A stretch of 64,000 bases of DNA from positions 62,001 to 126,000 of the forward strand of contig NKYR01000061.1 of NCBI GenBank assembly GCA_003184365.1, written 5' to 3'. Origin of the DNA: Evernia prunastri. Its lineage: Eukaryota > Ascomycota > Lecanoromycetes > Lecanorales > Parmeliaceae. Both the position numbers and the translations under genes were made by a program. How positions within the stretch are numbered: the stretch's first letter is position 1; each line of letters starts with the position of its first letter. The notes beneath the pieces were generated by a model. The model was not told the DNA's origin. It was given only the letters and a program-made list of their open reading frames with translations, and ran no database searches. Positions 43,541-55,964 of the stretch are shown here, in pieces.

Positions 43541-44700
43541 GAGATGAGTCTGTCCGTGGAAATCAGTGGAGCGTGCAGAAATGGGCCAGGAATCCCGGAG
43601 AGATTAAGTGATAAATGATGGAAACAGTTGCTGGAGAATATACAAATGCGCTACCAAAAGCATCAAATATGAGCATTTCTAATCCCATTTCCAAAGCTCC
43701 GCGGACTATGCTTTATTTACGTCCATTTCTCTCCCTTTCTTGTATTTCGCTGCGTGATTGGCAAGCCCGCCCCTTGCTCTGTCAGTAAATCCCATCTAGC
43801 TGATCCGAAAAAAACTCACAGCCATCAAGAAGAACTTCGCTCAAACGATCGCACGCTGCTCCCAGTAATGGTATGAGACCAAAGACTTATCTGAGCGGAG
43901 GTAGGCGTAAAAAGTCCTGGACGCCAAGACTCCCTCGGATAGTGCCCCACACACAAAGCTGGGGCTTGCTCCCGAAAGTAGGGCTAGGGCTTGTCCAGGA
44001 CTTTCTACGCCAACCTCCGTACATGAATGGCTGCCCTTGAAGTTCCTGGCTCACCCTGCATCCCAAGTGCGGCTGCCCCACTTCCCTCCACTAATAACGT
44101 TAAGAGTTTTACCTTTGTCGTCGAGGGGACAGGAACAGGGATTCCTCCTTGCAGTTTTAGTCTGAGATTGCTTGAGGTGTGGAGATTAGGTGGGCTGCAG
44201 GAAGGGGGGGGAGGAGGATGGGGGTTCTGTGGAGGCCGCTTTTGTACAAGTCATTTCTTTCGTAGAACGAATGGAGACTCACGGCTGGGTTTTGGGATGC
44301 CTGGGCTTTTTTGGGATTTCTAGAGTTTATCGGGGAGGATGTGTATGATATCGAAGCAAAATCTATGTGAGAAAACCATAGTAAACTTGTTGAATCGATC
44401 ATGTGCAAGTACTATTATGTGTATGTCCTCGATTTATGGTCTAGAGTCTCTCGTGAAAACTATATCCTTACGGAAAATAATGTTTAGCTCGCTCTTAAAT
44501 TATATGTAGAGTAACTGAATGTTAACATGTTAGCCATAGTAGGCTTCTCTCGATCTATGCAAGATACCAGTAGCGGTCTCATACCACAACCGACTATTAG
44601 AATTCAGAAACAAAAGGCTCGCTCGAATGTTCCTTTGACATGATCCTCCTTGATCTTTACGCGTATGCGAACAACCTTCGCCCCAGTTCCCCATCTCATT
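43541..44700. other. Convergent 3' region holding a hairpin element
   Basis: 1.16 kb between the ULD gene and the galactose oxidase stop codons. It holds the inverted-repeat element 43896-44019 and a G-rich stretch near 44204-44226. No gene supported. Confidence 0.5.
43896..44019. repeat. 124-bp inverted-repeat (MITE-like) element
   Basis: The left arm 43896-43922 and the right arm 43993-44019 are inverted copies of 27 bp with two mismatches (CGGAGGTAGGCGTA... against ...TACGCCAACCTCCG). The 70-bp middle has a second short inverted pair (GCCCCA / TGGGGC). No target-site duplication is clear. It could be a miniature transposon or a structured RNA. Confidence 0.75.
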
Positions 44701-47544
44701 TCAATCCACCGGCGTGATCTGCACAAACGTAGCCACACTCGGCACCCCATCGGCCGTCAGAGCGAACAGATACCAGAACCCCGGCAGCGCGACCCCCGGA
44801 TTGGACCCCACCGTCGCCGTGTAGGTCAACGATCCGGCTTGCTTCTTGTGCGCCAGCGTCATGCGCCGTTGGTCCGTGTTGACGGTGTGCGTGGTGCTGC
44901 TCACCCTCACGATGGCCAGCGTCTTCACGGCGGTCGATGTTGTGACGGTGAAGTTGCCACCTACCGGCACCACGATTGTGCCTGTGGGGCTGAGGATGCT
45001 GGGCCGGGTTGCTGGCGTGTTGTCGGCTTTGTTGAAGAGGTATGGGGGGCAGAAGATCTGCGCGTCCCAGTGGTTGGTGCTGCAGCTGGTGCCGCAGAGG
45101 CCGCCGCCGCCGGACATCACGGTGGCGTCGGGGAGCAGGAGGGCGGTGGAGCTGGGGGATTCGTGGGTCATCAGCTTTCAATTCTCGAATGGAGGCCAGG
45201 GGCTTTAGGAATTGTCGTCGCGAAATCGATTACTGCCGCAAGTAGTGTCTCTAAATCTGAAAGATCTGCGGAAAAGCACGAGACTCTATCGAAGTTTCTG
45301 TAGACTTACTGATAGTTCCTTGGAATAGAAAGCGGCGCCATCTCCGTAAATACTCCCGTTTCGGGATCCCAGAGCTCGGGTGTATAATGTGATGTGTCGT
45401 CGGTGAATGGTACAGCGAAGGATTGCCCGCCTACTACGAGAACTTGGCCGTCGGCAAGGATCACGCTATTGGCGAAGCCGCGAGGGTAAGCCATAGAATT
45501 TATTGTAGTTACATTGGGTTCCGTGTTTGGTTTGGAGATCGTTATAATGTGCGCGTTTGCTGTTGCGTAGGAACCTGCGGGATATTAGTACAGAACACTC
45601 AGTGCAAGAACCAGTGTGTTGCGTGGAGATTGCTGTCATCGAAAAGAAGCTATCATGGGCGAGGAGCTTTGGAACGTCATTAACTGGGTTGCGGTTGATT
45701 ATTCCAATTTGGACCGTGGTTGTTTTGCAATCTTTCATAGTAGGATATCTGATGCACCTACCAGTATAGTCGGGCGATCCGCCAACGGTCAGGATGTGAC
45801 CCACACCAGAACCTGCGTCATACATAACGGCATTCCCACACATGCTATCCGGATCATTCAATCTGGTTCCTGCAGAAGTCTGCGTTCCGGTACCTGCAGT
45901 GCCGTACCAATTCATGGCGGACGATGGGCCAGCTTGCAAGACTGAGCCATTCTTCCAGGAGAAAAGCCAGGCGTGGTTGTCTCCTCTATAGAGATATCCA
46001 AGCTGCTTGTCTGTAAGCTATTAGGTTGCTTTTCTGCCTTGTGGACTGAGGTTCTCAATTACCTTGGGCGTCTTGGGTCAGCATAGGCTGTACTAGACAG
46101 CCATTGAGCTCTGTCCACTCATTCGTTGTTTGATTATAGACTTCGCCATTTTTACCACCATGTGGACCCGACCATGAGGCACCTATTGTGAAGGTTCGAC
46201 CATCGGATAGAGTGGATTGTGCCTGATACCCTCGGGCAATATTTAGATTCTGTTGTCGGATTAGCAACAGTAGCGCAGAAGGTATGCTGCAAATCTGCCA
46301 AAACATAATGTCGAACATTATCGTCGAATGGATACTTGACAACATCCAACATCATCAGGATCAACAAAGCGAGACTCACCCCTCCCTTGGTCCAACCGTT
46401 AGATGCGGTATCATAGAGCGAAGTAGCAAAGTCGGAATTCCCGCCTACGGAAACAATTTTGCCGGAATGATCTATGCTCAATCATTCACAGAACATATCG
46501 TGTCCCACGTTCGTGATGACAGCCTCGCTCACCAGTTGCGTTATTGAATCGTAGGAAGCAGTGATGGTGGTTTGATAGTTAGTGTTATGAAAATCGCTGG
46601 GACTCCAAGACGACCATACGAGCAGGTGTCCCGTGGTCACTTCGATTGCTGCGCTCACAGGGACCAAGGGAAAATCAATGGTAAGGCCCCAAGACCCGAA
46701 AGTTGCGGGAGCTGGAGCTGGGGCGGAAGTACCGCCTGTGTAGACATTTACCTCGGCGATCGACGTCCACTGTATGATTTCCGGAATTAGCATATCTCTT
46801 CTGCGACCAACCTGGAGTTCTGAAACATGTCCCGGGAGTATTTGACTCCTACGACTTGTCTTACAACTCAAAAAGCAATTTGGATCAGGAAGAATTGGCT
46901 CGGAAAACATAGCTCACCGGTCCACGATTCCCTGCCTCGGATGATGCGGTAATTTTCACATATCGGGCGTTAGCCGGGGTGAAGGTCGTGGCTTTCAATG
47001 TAGCGTCGTCAATATAACTCCCAACGGCCACAGGAGCACCCCACGTTTTGCCATCTTCACTGTTGACGATGAGCGAATGAGTTTCTGCGATTGGGGAAGT
47101 TTACCTGAGCGCAATTGTGTGCTGTCCAATGCGACCGTTCGCAATTCCATCCTGTCTTGGTTCAATGGTCACATTTCCTACCGGATGTGATGCTTGCATG
47201 TCGATCAAGATCCAGTGCGGCAAAGGAGCATTGACTGGATTATATTCGGTATGCCAGAAAGTACTTGCGTTACCGTCAATAGCATTTTTGCATTCGTAGC
47301 CTAGTTGAAAGCTATCGCATGAAACATTCCAGCCATGGCGCGAGATTGCTGTTGACACGATCTCTGCCGTAGATTTTGCCGGAGGGAGATCCGCAATGCT
47401 CACTCCGTCTAAGTATGTCACACCGTCGTTTAGGGGATTGACATCGGTGTCACGCCGATGTTTATAGGCTAGAGGGCGGACATGGCTAGCTTGGGAAACG
47501 GAAGACAAGGTGAGAGGGGCAAGAAGGGCTAGAAGTAAGTACAT
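44701..47544 (-). CDS. Galactose oxidase (AA5) with N-terminal F5/8C domain; in-frame TGA
   Basis: Seven exons: 47544-47105, 47059-46918, 46769-46380, 46249-46063, 46010-45762, 45574-45310 and 45151-44701 (707 codons, sum divisible by three). Signal peptide MYLLLALLAPLTLSSVSQA, then a discoidin/F5-8C sugar-binding domain (CKNAIDGNASTFWHTEY, WILIDMQ), then the kelch propeller. Copper-site residues are all present: Cys288 of the Tyr-Cys pair in HDMFC, Tyr in NGEVY, stacking Trp in NEW, Tyr-His in RNYHSTALLL and the last His in THTVNTDQRR. The enzyme oxidises C6 of galactose or other primary alcohols and is secreted. The frame carries a TGA at 46482-46484, two codons after Cys288, where the family has Pro-Gly. 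Either the gene is a recent pseudogene, the base is wrong, or a 45-nt in-frame intron (46446-46490) removes it at the cost of a propeller strand. Confidence 0.82.
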
Positions 47545-48476
47545 GTTCTCCAACTGGGAAGCTGAATTCAAAAGATGCTCAGCGTTTGGAGTGAGTATTG
47601 GGGTAGGAAAAAGCGTTGATTAGAAAGAAGTAGAGAAAATGCCAAACTCTTATAGAGGTAGAAGACAACGATCTCAGGGGTTGTGTTATACATAGGGTAG
47701 ATTGGCGCACAGCAGTGCAAGGCTAGAGCTATAGGAGAATAACACTTACCATTCCGGGAACAATTACTGAAGCGGGGACAAGCTGAAAAGACGGACAAAA
47801 CATGATACGAGGTTGCCCGGAGCAAAAAGAGGCCAATGGGAACAGAGAAGTACGAGCGATACGTATATCGACCGGCACCGAGGAAGAGCGAGCGCCGATG
47901 GATTCCTTACGCTCCGCGTGAACGTGATCATTAGTGCTTGCACGAGGCTATCAACTCGAATAGATCCACACTCCGTAGATTGCAAGCGGACTGATCAGCG
48001 TTCGTGATGGTTGTAGCGTCGCATTTGACGGCAGGAGAGATTCTCCCTCACGATACTTCCAAACTAGGAAGTTGACTACAATAGCAGCGTTGTTGTTTCC
48101 ATCACTAGATGCTGCTGACAGGCTTCACAGGAGTCTTTCACGGCAATGATGTGTTGCAAGGAGACTTGGAGCAGACGCTCGTGCCTGAGAAGACCGACAC
48201 CAGCCGAGCCGAGCTTTGCAGCAAGTAGGATACGCCCTTGATCGAAACATGATGATCCGGAAATCCTTCTGCTACTCTGAGTTTCCTCAAGACTTCTCGT
48301 ATATACAACATACGAGGCGTAGAAAAGGCTAGCAGGACAAGAACGATGAACGGTTCCGAAATTCAGCAAGTTTAGCCTGCTCATGCCAAGAACAAGGGTC
48401 CAACCGTAGCCATCCTCCAAAAAGTTCCCGCACTCTCGCAGCTCAACCGTTCAACCACAACCACCATCCATCCACC
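47545..48476. promoter_or_regulatory. Divergent region, galactose oxidase / SmG
   Basis: 930 bp between two start codons that face away from each other. No gene supported. The last 100 bp before SmG is C/T-rich. Confidence 0.4.
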
Positions 48477-49203
48477 ATGCCTCAAGCTCAGCCCGAGCTC
48501 AAGAAAGTATTTCCTCCCCCCTCCCCATTCCTTCCCCCCCTCCAACCCAATCACCCCACTCCCAGACCCTTCCCTCCCTCCACCCCCCGCACGCAACCTC
48601 TCGGCTAACGAATTTCCCTCCTTCGTCCACCGCAGTACCTCGACAAGCGCCTCTTCGTGCAATTAAACGGCAGCCGGAAAGTCATCGGGGTGTTGCGCGG
48701 CTACGATGTTCGTGCTTCCTTTTCCCCCACGCAACAATCACCGCACCGGATTTCTGTTTCCGTCGACTTCTACACAGGGAAGGGAAAAAAGGGCATGCGA
48801 ATTGTTGCTGACGTCCTGTCGTTCGCGGGCTACAGGTCTTCCTCAACATCGTCCTCGATGACGCGGTGGAAGAGAAGGCTGGCGGGGAGAAAGTGAGGAT
48901 TGGGATGGTGGTATGTCGGCGCGCTATATTTCACACCTACAACTATACCGCCACCTCCACACGAGATGCACACTCCTACCCCCCCCTTCCCAAGATAAAA
49001 AGTCCGTCTCGCTGATCCCAGCAACCGTGCAGGTCATAAGAGGCAACTCGGTAGTCATGCTCGAGGTACGTCGCCACTTTCTCCCCCGCCCCCAAAACCA
49101 GCCTAATATCCGGGCAAAGGGTGTGGGTGCGCAAGCTGACTGACCACCTTTTTGGACACAGGCTCTGGAGCGCATCGGTGGTGGGGATCGGGATCGGGGA
49201 TGA
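48477..49203 (+). CDS. Small nuclear ribonucleoprotein Sm G
   Basis: Five exons: 48477-48506, 48636-48707, 48836-48910, 49033-49065 and 49162-49203 (83 aa); introns of 129, 128, 122 and 96 bp. The start PQAQPELKKYLDKRLFVQLN and the Sm1 motif with GVLRGYDVFLNIVLDDAVEE are those of the SmG protein; Sm2 reads IGMVVIRGNSVVMLEALERI. SmG is one of seven proteins of the ring on spliceosomal snRNAs. The size fits the family. Introns (475 bp in total) outweigh coding sequence (252 bp). The second intron starts with GTTCGT, an unusual donor. An antisense frame in the C/T-rich first intron is not a gene. Confidence 0.94.
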
Positions 49204-49967
49204 GGTGGTGCGCGTGGGGGATGAAGTGCTGTGTTGGTCTTTCTAGAGGGTTGCTGAGGGAGTGAAGGGGAAGGGAGAGGATTACAAGAGTCCTATCTAC
49301 ACCTCGCTGTCAGGCCGTAAGGTTAGGGATGGAAGGTCAGCAATGGGCGAACCGAGGGCCTGCTCGGAAAAAGTTCTTGAGGGTCTGCTCTAGCTAGATG
49401 GAAGTCATGAGTTTGTCAGGGTATGGCGACTGCGGAAAAGGCTTTCCCGTCACATTATCTTAGATACCATCGATAGACCGGCAAACATCTTCAAGTTGCG
49501 TGACTCGAGAGGTCAGATATGTACTTGATCTGTACTTGATTTTGATTTTATGACGAAACGCTCGTCTTGGGTCCTAGTCCTAGCATGCGCGCTCTCGCTA
49601 ATATCCATCACGTATCCATCACATCATATTAAACAAAAAAGGTTTCCAGAAATGCCGTATGTTTTTGTGGTTTCCAACCACGCTCAAGTACAGCCATCGC
49701 CCAGAGGATATCACAACGAGACATAGATAGCACAAAAAATTATGGCATGCAAAATATGTACGAGAAAGACAGACAGATATGTGGCAAGAAAAGAATGGCG
49801 TAGATCATCGCTTGCAGTCATCGCGGCATTTGGCCACATGAATTCTGGGTTCATCGGCTCGTCGAAAAGCGCACCCAGCCGTAAGAAACGCCTCGTGCCC
49901 TGGTTAATGGTACAGCCTTGTGGCCCGCTTCAGTTGGAATATATTAGAGTGTCGAATCAAGCTCGGT
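49204..49967. other. Convergent 3' region
   Basis: 760 bp between the SmG stop and the stop of the next minus-strand gene. No gene supported. Confidence 0.5.
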
Positions 49968-52900
49968 CTACCTTGACCGCTTCTTCTGGACAGGATTGTC
50001 CATCACGAACGTCCCGTTCTCCTCCAAATCCCATCGTCGCTTGTTCCCTGCAGGGTCGTACGTGCTGGCGACCGTGTCTCGCCACATGCTTGATGTGACG
50101 AAGGAAGGCGTTGGAGCGGGGTGGGCAGGCAACTGTGGCGCCGTTTGATGCCTGGACAATGATGGCACGCTCGAGTGCACAGGGTAGGGCGCCGATTGCT
50201 GGTAGTACGAGTGCGATTGTTGGGAAGAAGGTTGGGTGTATATCGGCGGCGAGTGTTGCGGCAGGGAGAGATTGTTCGGCGAAGTCGAAGCAGCCCCATG
50301 TCCAAAAGCATTGTTCCATTGACTATCACTACCGTCAGCGTGGGCCAAAGCTCTGGGCGCTAGAGACTTACGCGAAGATGGGAGTGGGGTTCCACTCCTG
50401 CCCAATACTCATTGGCGTGGTCTGAAGAGGCATGGCTGGCTGCTGACTGCCCGACATCATCTGCATGGAGTCAGAGAGGAAGAGACCGTCCTTAGAATCC
50501 TCAAAGCTCAAGCCAACCGACGAGATGGGCGGGGTCATCGGCGCAGCGTGGTACTGCTGTAAATGCGATTGGGTCGCAAGTGACTCGTGGCGGGTCAGCA
50601 TAGGATGCTGTATATTTTTATCTATAGGGGGACTCGGCTGTAGCCCCCCTACACTTGGGCTTGGACTTTCAAAAGGAAAACCTCTTTTCAACTCGAACGG
50701 TCGGTTCACATCTGCAGAAAAGGCTTCTCTAAGCTGATTTACCTGCGTCTGCATTTCTGGCTCGGGCCAAGCTTCCATGCAATGTTCGAGAATGCGCATA
50801 TGCCGCTCAAAGTAGTCCCTGGCGTCAGTGCTGAGCTCCGGATCCGGCGAGGTAATAGCCACCTGACGCGACATTAGCGACCAAAGGTCATTCACGATGA
50901 TCCTCTTGGGCTTACCAGATGGATAAGAGCGCAGGTAAGCACGGCATAGATGACGAAGTTGATGCCACGCTGCATGCACATCAATCCCAGCAGACCGAAT
51001 TGCCGAAAAATACCCTCTTGTAGTCGGCACATGGCCTTAGCCGACCGATAAGAGATCAACATGTGCCTTTTCCAGCTACCATCGGCGAATGCTCCCGAGA
51101 CGGACAGCTGGGGTCGGTGGAGCATAATCACAGTAAGATGGTAATAAGTATGCATGTTCCCCACGAAATGGCTTGGCAACCAAGGTGGGGAATCATCTTG
51201 AGGCCAGGTGATTTGCAAGTCTCGGGGAAGTCCGTCGAGCCATCTTGTGAGCTTGGTCTCCAAAGCCACGAATTCGGGGTCGGTCATCCAGTCATTGGTA
51301 GCGCAAGCTTCCTTAATATCGTGCATGCGCCGTACAGTCTGTATCATAGACGCGAGGAAAGTAAATTGCCGCGATGTCTGATAATCGGACGCATCCAGGC
51401 CTAGTGTAGGCTTCAGAGGAGTGAGATCTACGGTCGAAGGCTGGACTTGCATGTCTCTCCGTCCTATTCTAGGTCAGCACTAGCCGCGGTTGTTTAGCTT
51501 TCATACAATACCTTGAGGACCACCAATCATCATCTCACAAGAAAAGATAATCTGCCATATTCTTGTCTTAATGAAGCACTCTGTAAGCTCCGAGGTGGTG
51601 CATTTTCCACCTGGAGCTTGATGCTCACTGTAATGCTTGTCGAGCTTGAGCTCGAGGGCAAAGGTGACCATTTTCTTGACCGTCATCCAAGAACGAAAAT
51701 AATAACCTCTCTTCGGAGCAGCTTCCCGGCCTTTCAACAGCAGCAACATTGCTTGAAGTGTACTTAAACGGGGGGTGTCCATAAAGCAATCCTCGTGCTC
51801 TGCGTAAGAAGTCAGTTATGCGCGTCCTGAGCCTGAAGATCAGTGCTTACTGGATGCCAACGCAAGCCACTGAGCTCCTTCCGCCGCATCATCATCAGAA
51901 GACACACTCCCAGCACAGGCGAATATCGCTTCCAAAATCAGTGGCGAGATGGATTCCGGTTTGTGTCGCCACTGCTCATAAAAATACGGTTTGCTAAGCA
52001 CCGGAACGTACGGATGTACATGTTGAAAGAATATCTCGAACAGTTTCAAGCAACGCTCTTTTGACGGCATGAGCGCTTGGGGAATCCTGACAGCGCCAAA
52101 GGGTTTGGTTTCTGGTAGCTTTATCTCCAAGTCCTCGTATGCTGGAGTATCGGCCAAAGACTTCTTTTGATTAGATATGTATTCAGCTACGTCGAAATCA
52201 GCAAGGTGCACCGAGAGCTGGGTGGGGGTTTGCACGTACCAACACCATCGTTCGCAATACCGAGGCCACCCATGAGATTGCTAAGGTCCGCGGCGTTCAT
52301 GTGCTCGTTGTTCCACATCGTACCATTGTTTGTAGGAAGAGAAACACTCTGTGGTGGATGGTAGATATCTTGAGCGTTATACGACGTGTCTGATACGGGC
52401 AAAGGCATAGACTGAACCTCATCATACCCGAACTCATGCTGGCTATAATCCTTTTCGGAGAATGGCGGCGTACTAAAGGCCCCAAGACCAGCGCTGTAGG
52501 CTGCCTGCGAGCGCGCGGAGGCGTTTTGTATCTCGAAGAGTTGCGAGGTATCTACGTCGTAGTTGTACTCGTCCTCGCCACTGCCGTCAGATTGATCGAA
52601 ATCTAGCACTCTCTCGAGTCCTAAAAGCTGACCGCCGCTTGCATGGGTGCGGTCATTACTGACTGTAGGAGGCAAGCAAAGTGAGTTCAGACGTTTGCAA
52701 GAAGCACACGGCCACTGATTAGTCGTGACAGCATCGCACTTGATCTTCCTTCTCCTGCATCCCTCGCAGGCTCTCATGACTATAATGAGTTAGCATTAAT
52801 GAACTCCAGAGATTGTAATGGACAACATACGCTTCTGTCTCTTGTGACGATTGTGCTCGTCAACAAATACAAAGTCTGGAGACTTGGTCAGACTGAAGAC

Positions 52901-53058
52901 GGAGAACAGGAGTACAAAGTCATGTTTGACCAAGGATTTCGCTTACTCTTCTTATCAGGACCCACGCCCATATTGGGAGGCGCAAAGGAATAATTCTGTT
53001 GCATCCCGTTCCCGTATTGTTGCGGTAGCAAAGGTCGTGTCTCTGTACCAGCACTCAT
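49968..53058 (-). CDS. Zn2Cys6 transcription factor, 904 aa
   Basis: Eight exons: 53058-52947, 52875-52831, 52779-52240, 52186-51851, 51799-51512, 51463-50916, 50862-50372 and 50322-49968. All seven introns (48-71 bp) are GT..AG, several with CTGAC branch points. The first two short exons give a Gln/Asn-rich leader and a basic HKRQK segment just before the zinc cluster CEGCRRRKIKCDAVTTNQWP, with CX2C and a last Cys following (long middle loop, nine residues). The fungal transcription factor domain runs from about residue 240 to 650 (HPYVPVLSKPYFYEQW, SPLILEAIFACAGSV, RTRIWQIIFSCEMMIGGPQ). The C-terminus is Ser/Pro/Gln-rich and ends in a basic KKRSR. Targets are unknown. The 2.9 kb of gene-free DNA upstream is the longest in the window. 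Confidence 0.9.
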
Positions 53059-55964
53059 GGTTCGTAGTCCGATGAGGCAGATGCCACAGCTCAGAAGGGC
53101 TATTTATGAAATCCGTATGTGTTCCAGCTCTTCTTGAGATCTTTGTGTACCTCCACGCTTGAATTGGGAGGATGAGGAGCGAGGTTCTTGTTGTGTCGAC
53201 ACAGAAGGGGGTGGCGATGTGTGGTGCGACAAGCGTATGGAGATCTCTAGCTGTGAAGGGAGCTGGGGTGATGTGTCTCTCGATGACTTAGGATGGCATC
53301 GAGGTCTGCCTTCCAACGGAGCTTGACAATCTTTTTCTCCACAAGTAGCGTAAATAACCAAGCGCTGACGACGGAGCGCTGAACAGCCGTCAGGCACAGG
53401 AAGGTTTGGCGTTCCAGTGTAGGAGCCACGAAGGCGGAAGGGAAAGCAAAAAGTCGCTCGTCGTAGGTCAGAACGTGGCGTGTAGCGCTTGAGGATGTAG
53501 AATCAACAGCGATATCCGTGTAGCTGATCCGATGATATCAGAGCTGCAGGTACCTATTTCGGCCGCAGGGCTCTTTTTGGGGAGACTCTCCGACGGACGG
53601 GTGGTATTCTTCAATTTTTCTAGAAGCTGCCCATGTCACACACCATCAAAATTTGGCGACCAGCAAGGGGCGTCGAATGATCCACCAACAAATGGCAAAG
53701 TTATGGGTTGGCTGTGGAAGCAGGGGCGTTATTGCTGAGGTAAGGATGGGCTTTGTGGGCGCAGTCGCGCTGGATGTTGGTGGTTCGTAGGAGGGGGGGT
53801 GGGTCCAGATCTCGGTATCGTACCAGGTCCGTGGGAGCTTGGAGAACTCGGTGCGACGAGTTTTTGAAGTAGTGAAGGTATATGGAGGGGGTACGAAGGC
53901 ACTCGGACTGTCCGAGCCAAGTGTGCGATTTGATATCGTCTATGCCTGTCGATATGCGCGGGGTACCCGTTGGAAGGAGTGTTGGTTGATCGTTTGTCCG
54001 ACTAAGTTGTGCTGCTAGATGAACAAGCTGCCACCTCTAAAGGAACGGTGGATTTCTTATTTCGATAGCCTTCACTCTTAATTTCGAATCCCGAGGCAGG
54101 CCACAAGTGAATAATATAAAGGTCGCAGAATAGAGTGGATAGATACGTGATATAGGGGATTTTAACGAATGCACTGTGCAACATATAGATGCCTCAGGTG
54201 TGCATCTGAGGCTGAGGAGATCAGCTTTCTCGGGTTCTAGGCTGATTTATGAGCTGAGGAGTTTGGGAATTTGTTTGCATAGAACAACGAGGTGAACGCG
54301 TGGAGCGATGAGATGGGTTGGGATTGGGAGTTGCAGTGAGGTTGTGCGCTTGCTGGCAAGACCCCCTCTCCACTCTTCTGGAAAGATTTTCGTGTGGGCG
54401 GTAATAACAGCGAGTACAAAATAGTGGTTTGATATGTTCTTCGGATACAGTTTTTTTTAAAGATATTACTATCTGGCATGGACGAATAGATAAATAGATT
54501 ACTATATAGATATTTGGCATTGGCATTAGCATCTATAATTAATCCATTGTCTCATGATCGACTTCCACGTTAAGGATCCTCATACCCTCGGTTCATATCG
54601 TGCAATTAAAAGTCTTCGAGCTGCATAAAGGCCGTAGTCCATATTTCGTAAGTACTGCAGCGGTCAAGATGGCCATAGCTTGAAGGTCAATGCCGAGGAT
54701 AATTTCAGGGCGGTATAAGAGCACCAATGGATCATCACACTCCCACAAAGCCGCCAAGGAATTCACGGTAAAGCAAGGCTCACTGCCACAGTGAAATGAT
54801 TAGAAGGGTCAAATCGTGGACGCATATAGAGTCGATCCTGTTCGACATGCTACCGTGGGTTTTAGGAGGTTTGGAGAAAAGATGGAGATCGCCTACCCTG
54901 GTCTAAAGGTACCGTAGGATCGCTCCGGCAAGGACCGTCTGTGAGTCCGGGAGCAACCAACATGGAAGTGGGTAAGGTGGGTTACGGCTATGATAGACCA
55001 GGGTCTTCATGCATGATACATCACTGTCGTGTGTGAATGACGAAATTCTTACATGCCAACCGGCCAGATAGGCATGTAGAGTGTTCCATCAGAGTAGGAT
55101 CGATGCAGGAAGAGTCGAACAAGAAAGGCGCATTTCCTAGCAATCCTACCCCGTCACGATAAGGCTAACTGGAGGCTCGATGACGATGCTGCTTTCTCAG
55201 TTGAAGTTTTGAGGTTTTGGAATTCTGCCTTGTCCACGCCTCAGAGAGAGGCACCCATTGGTAGGAAATGAAGGGGAAAAGGAGCTGTTTGACATGTTTG
55301 ACAAGCTTTCGGGCGCCGGACGCCTCGCATCCATGTACCTGATTGGAAGATTGGAACATTCTAGCGTGAGGTGCAAACAACCTCCCGTGGGGGTGGGCCG
55401 CTGAGAGCTGAGCGAGAAGATAGCTGTTGAGCGCTAGTACCTACCGTAGTCCTGCGGGAGCCCGTATGATTGCTTGCATAAGGCAATCTCAACTTTTTCA
55501 TTTGTCCTTTTTTCTCCTAGCATCATTGCTTGCTTCTGCAAGTCTTGTTCACTTGAGCATGATGCATGGCAGCATGGTAAGCCCGGAAAAAAGAGAAGAG
55601 AGCATGAAGTACCGACAGCATTAGCTAAAGGAAGCAGACCAATGGCAACAAAAATAATAAGCATCAAGCGAAGGGAATTAATTACCTTACCTTATTACTG
55701 TATGATTGTCAAAATGCCTGAGCCTTGATAGTTTGCTCTTATCGATTAGCAGCCGTTCGAGTCGTCCTTTATCTATTATCTAAGCGAAAAGGCTAAATTC
55801 TCCGCCCGAACCTCGGCCACAAAATCTATTCTTGTATTTGCCACTTGAACATCGACAATCACTCTTCAAGCGCTGCAATGATCTGACAAACATGTAACAG
55901 AATCTAGGCATTCTTTATCTACAACTTCCCATTTTGTTCCATCGATCTATTGATTGTCAAGAAC
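53059..55964. other. 2.9-kb gene-free region upstream of two divergent genes
   Basis: Between the Zn2Cys6 start (minus) and the CIA2 start (plus). Only frames shorter than about 105 codons, without motifs. Poly-T/poly-A rich stretches occur near 54440-54530. It may carry a long regulated promoter, an unannotated non-coding RNA, or a decayed gene. Confidence 0.5.

Noticed and set aside
48381..48662. 93-codon minus-strand frame over SmG
   Set aside because: It is the complement of the C/T-rich first intron and adjoining exons of SmG, and translates as Gly/Glu low complexity.
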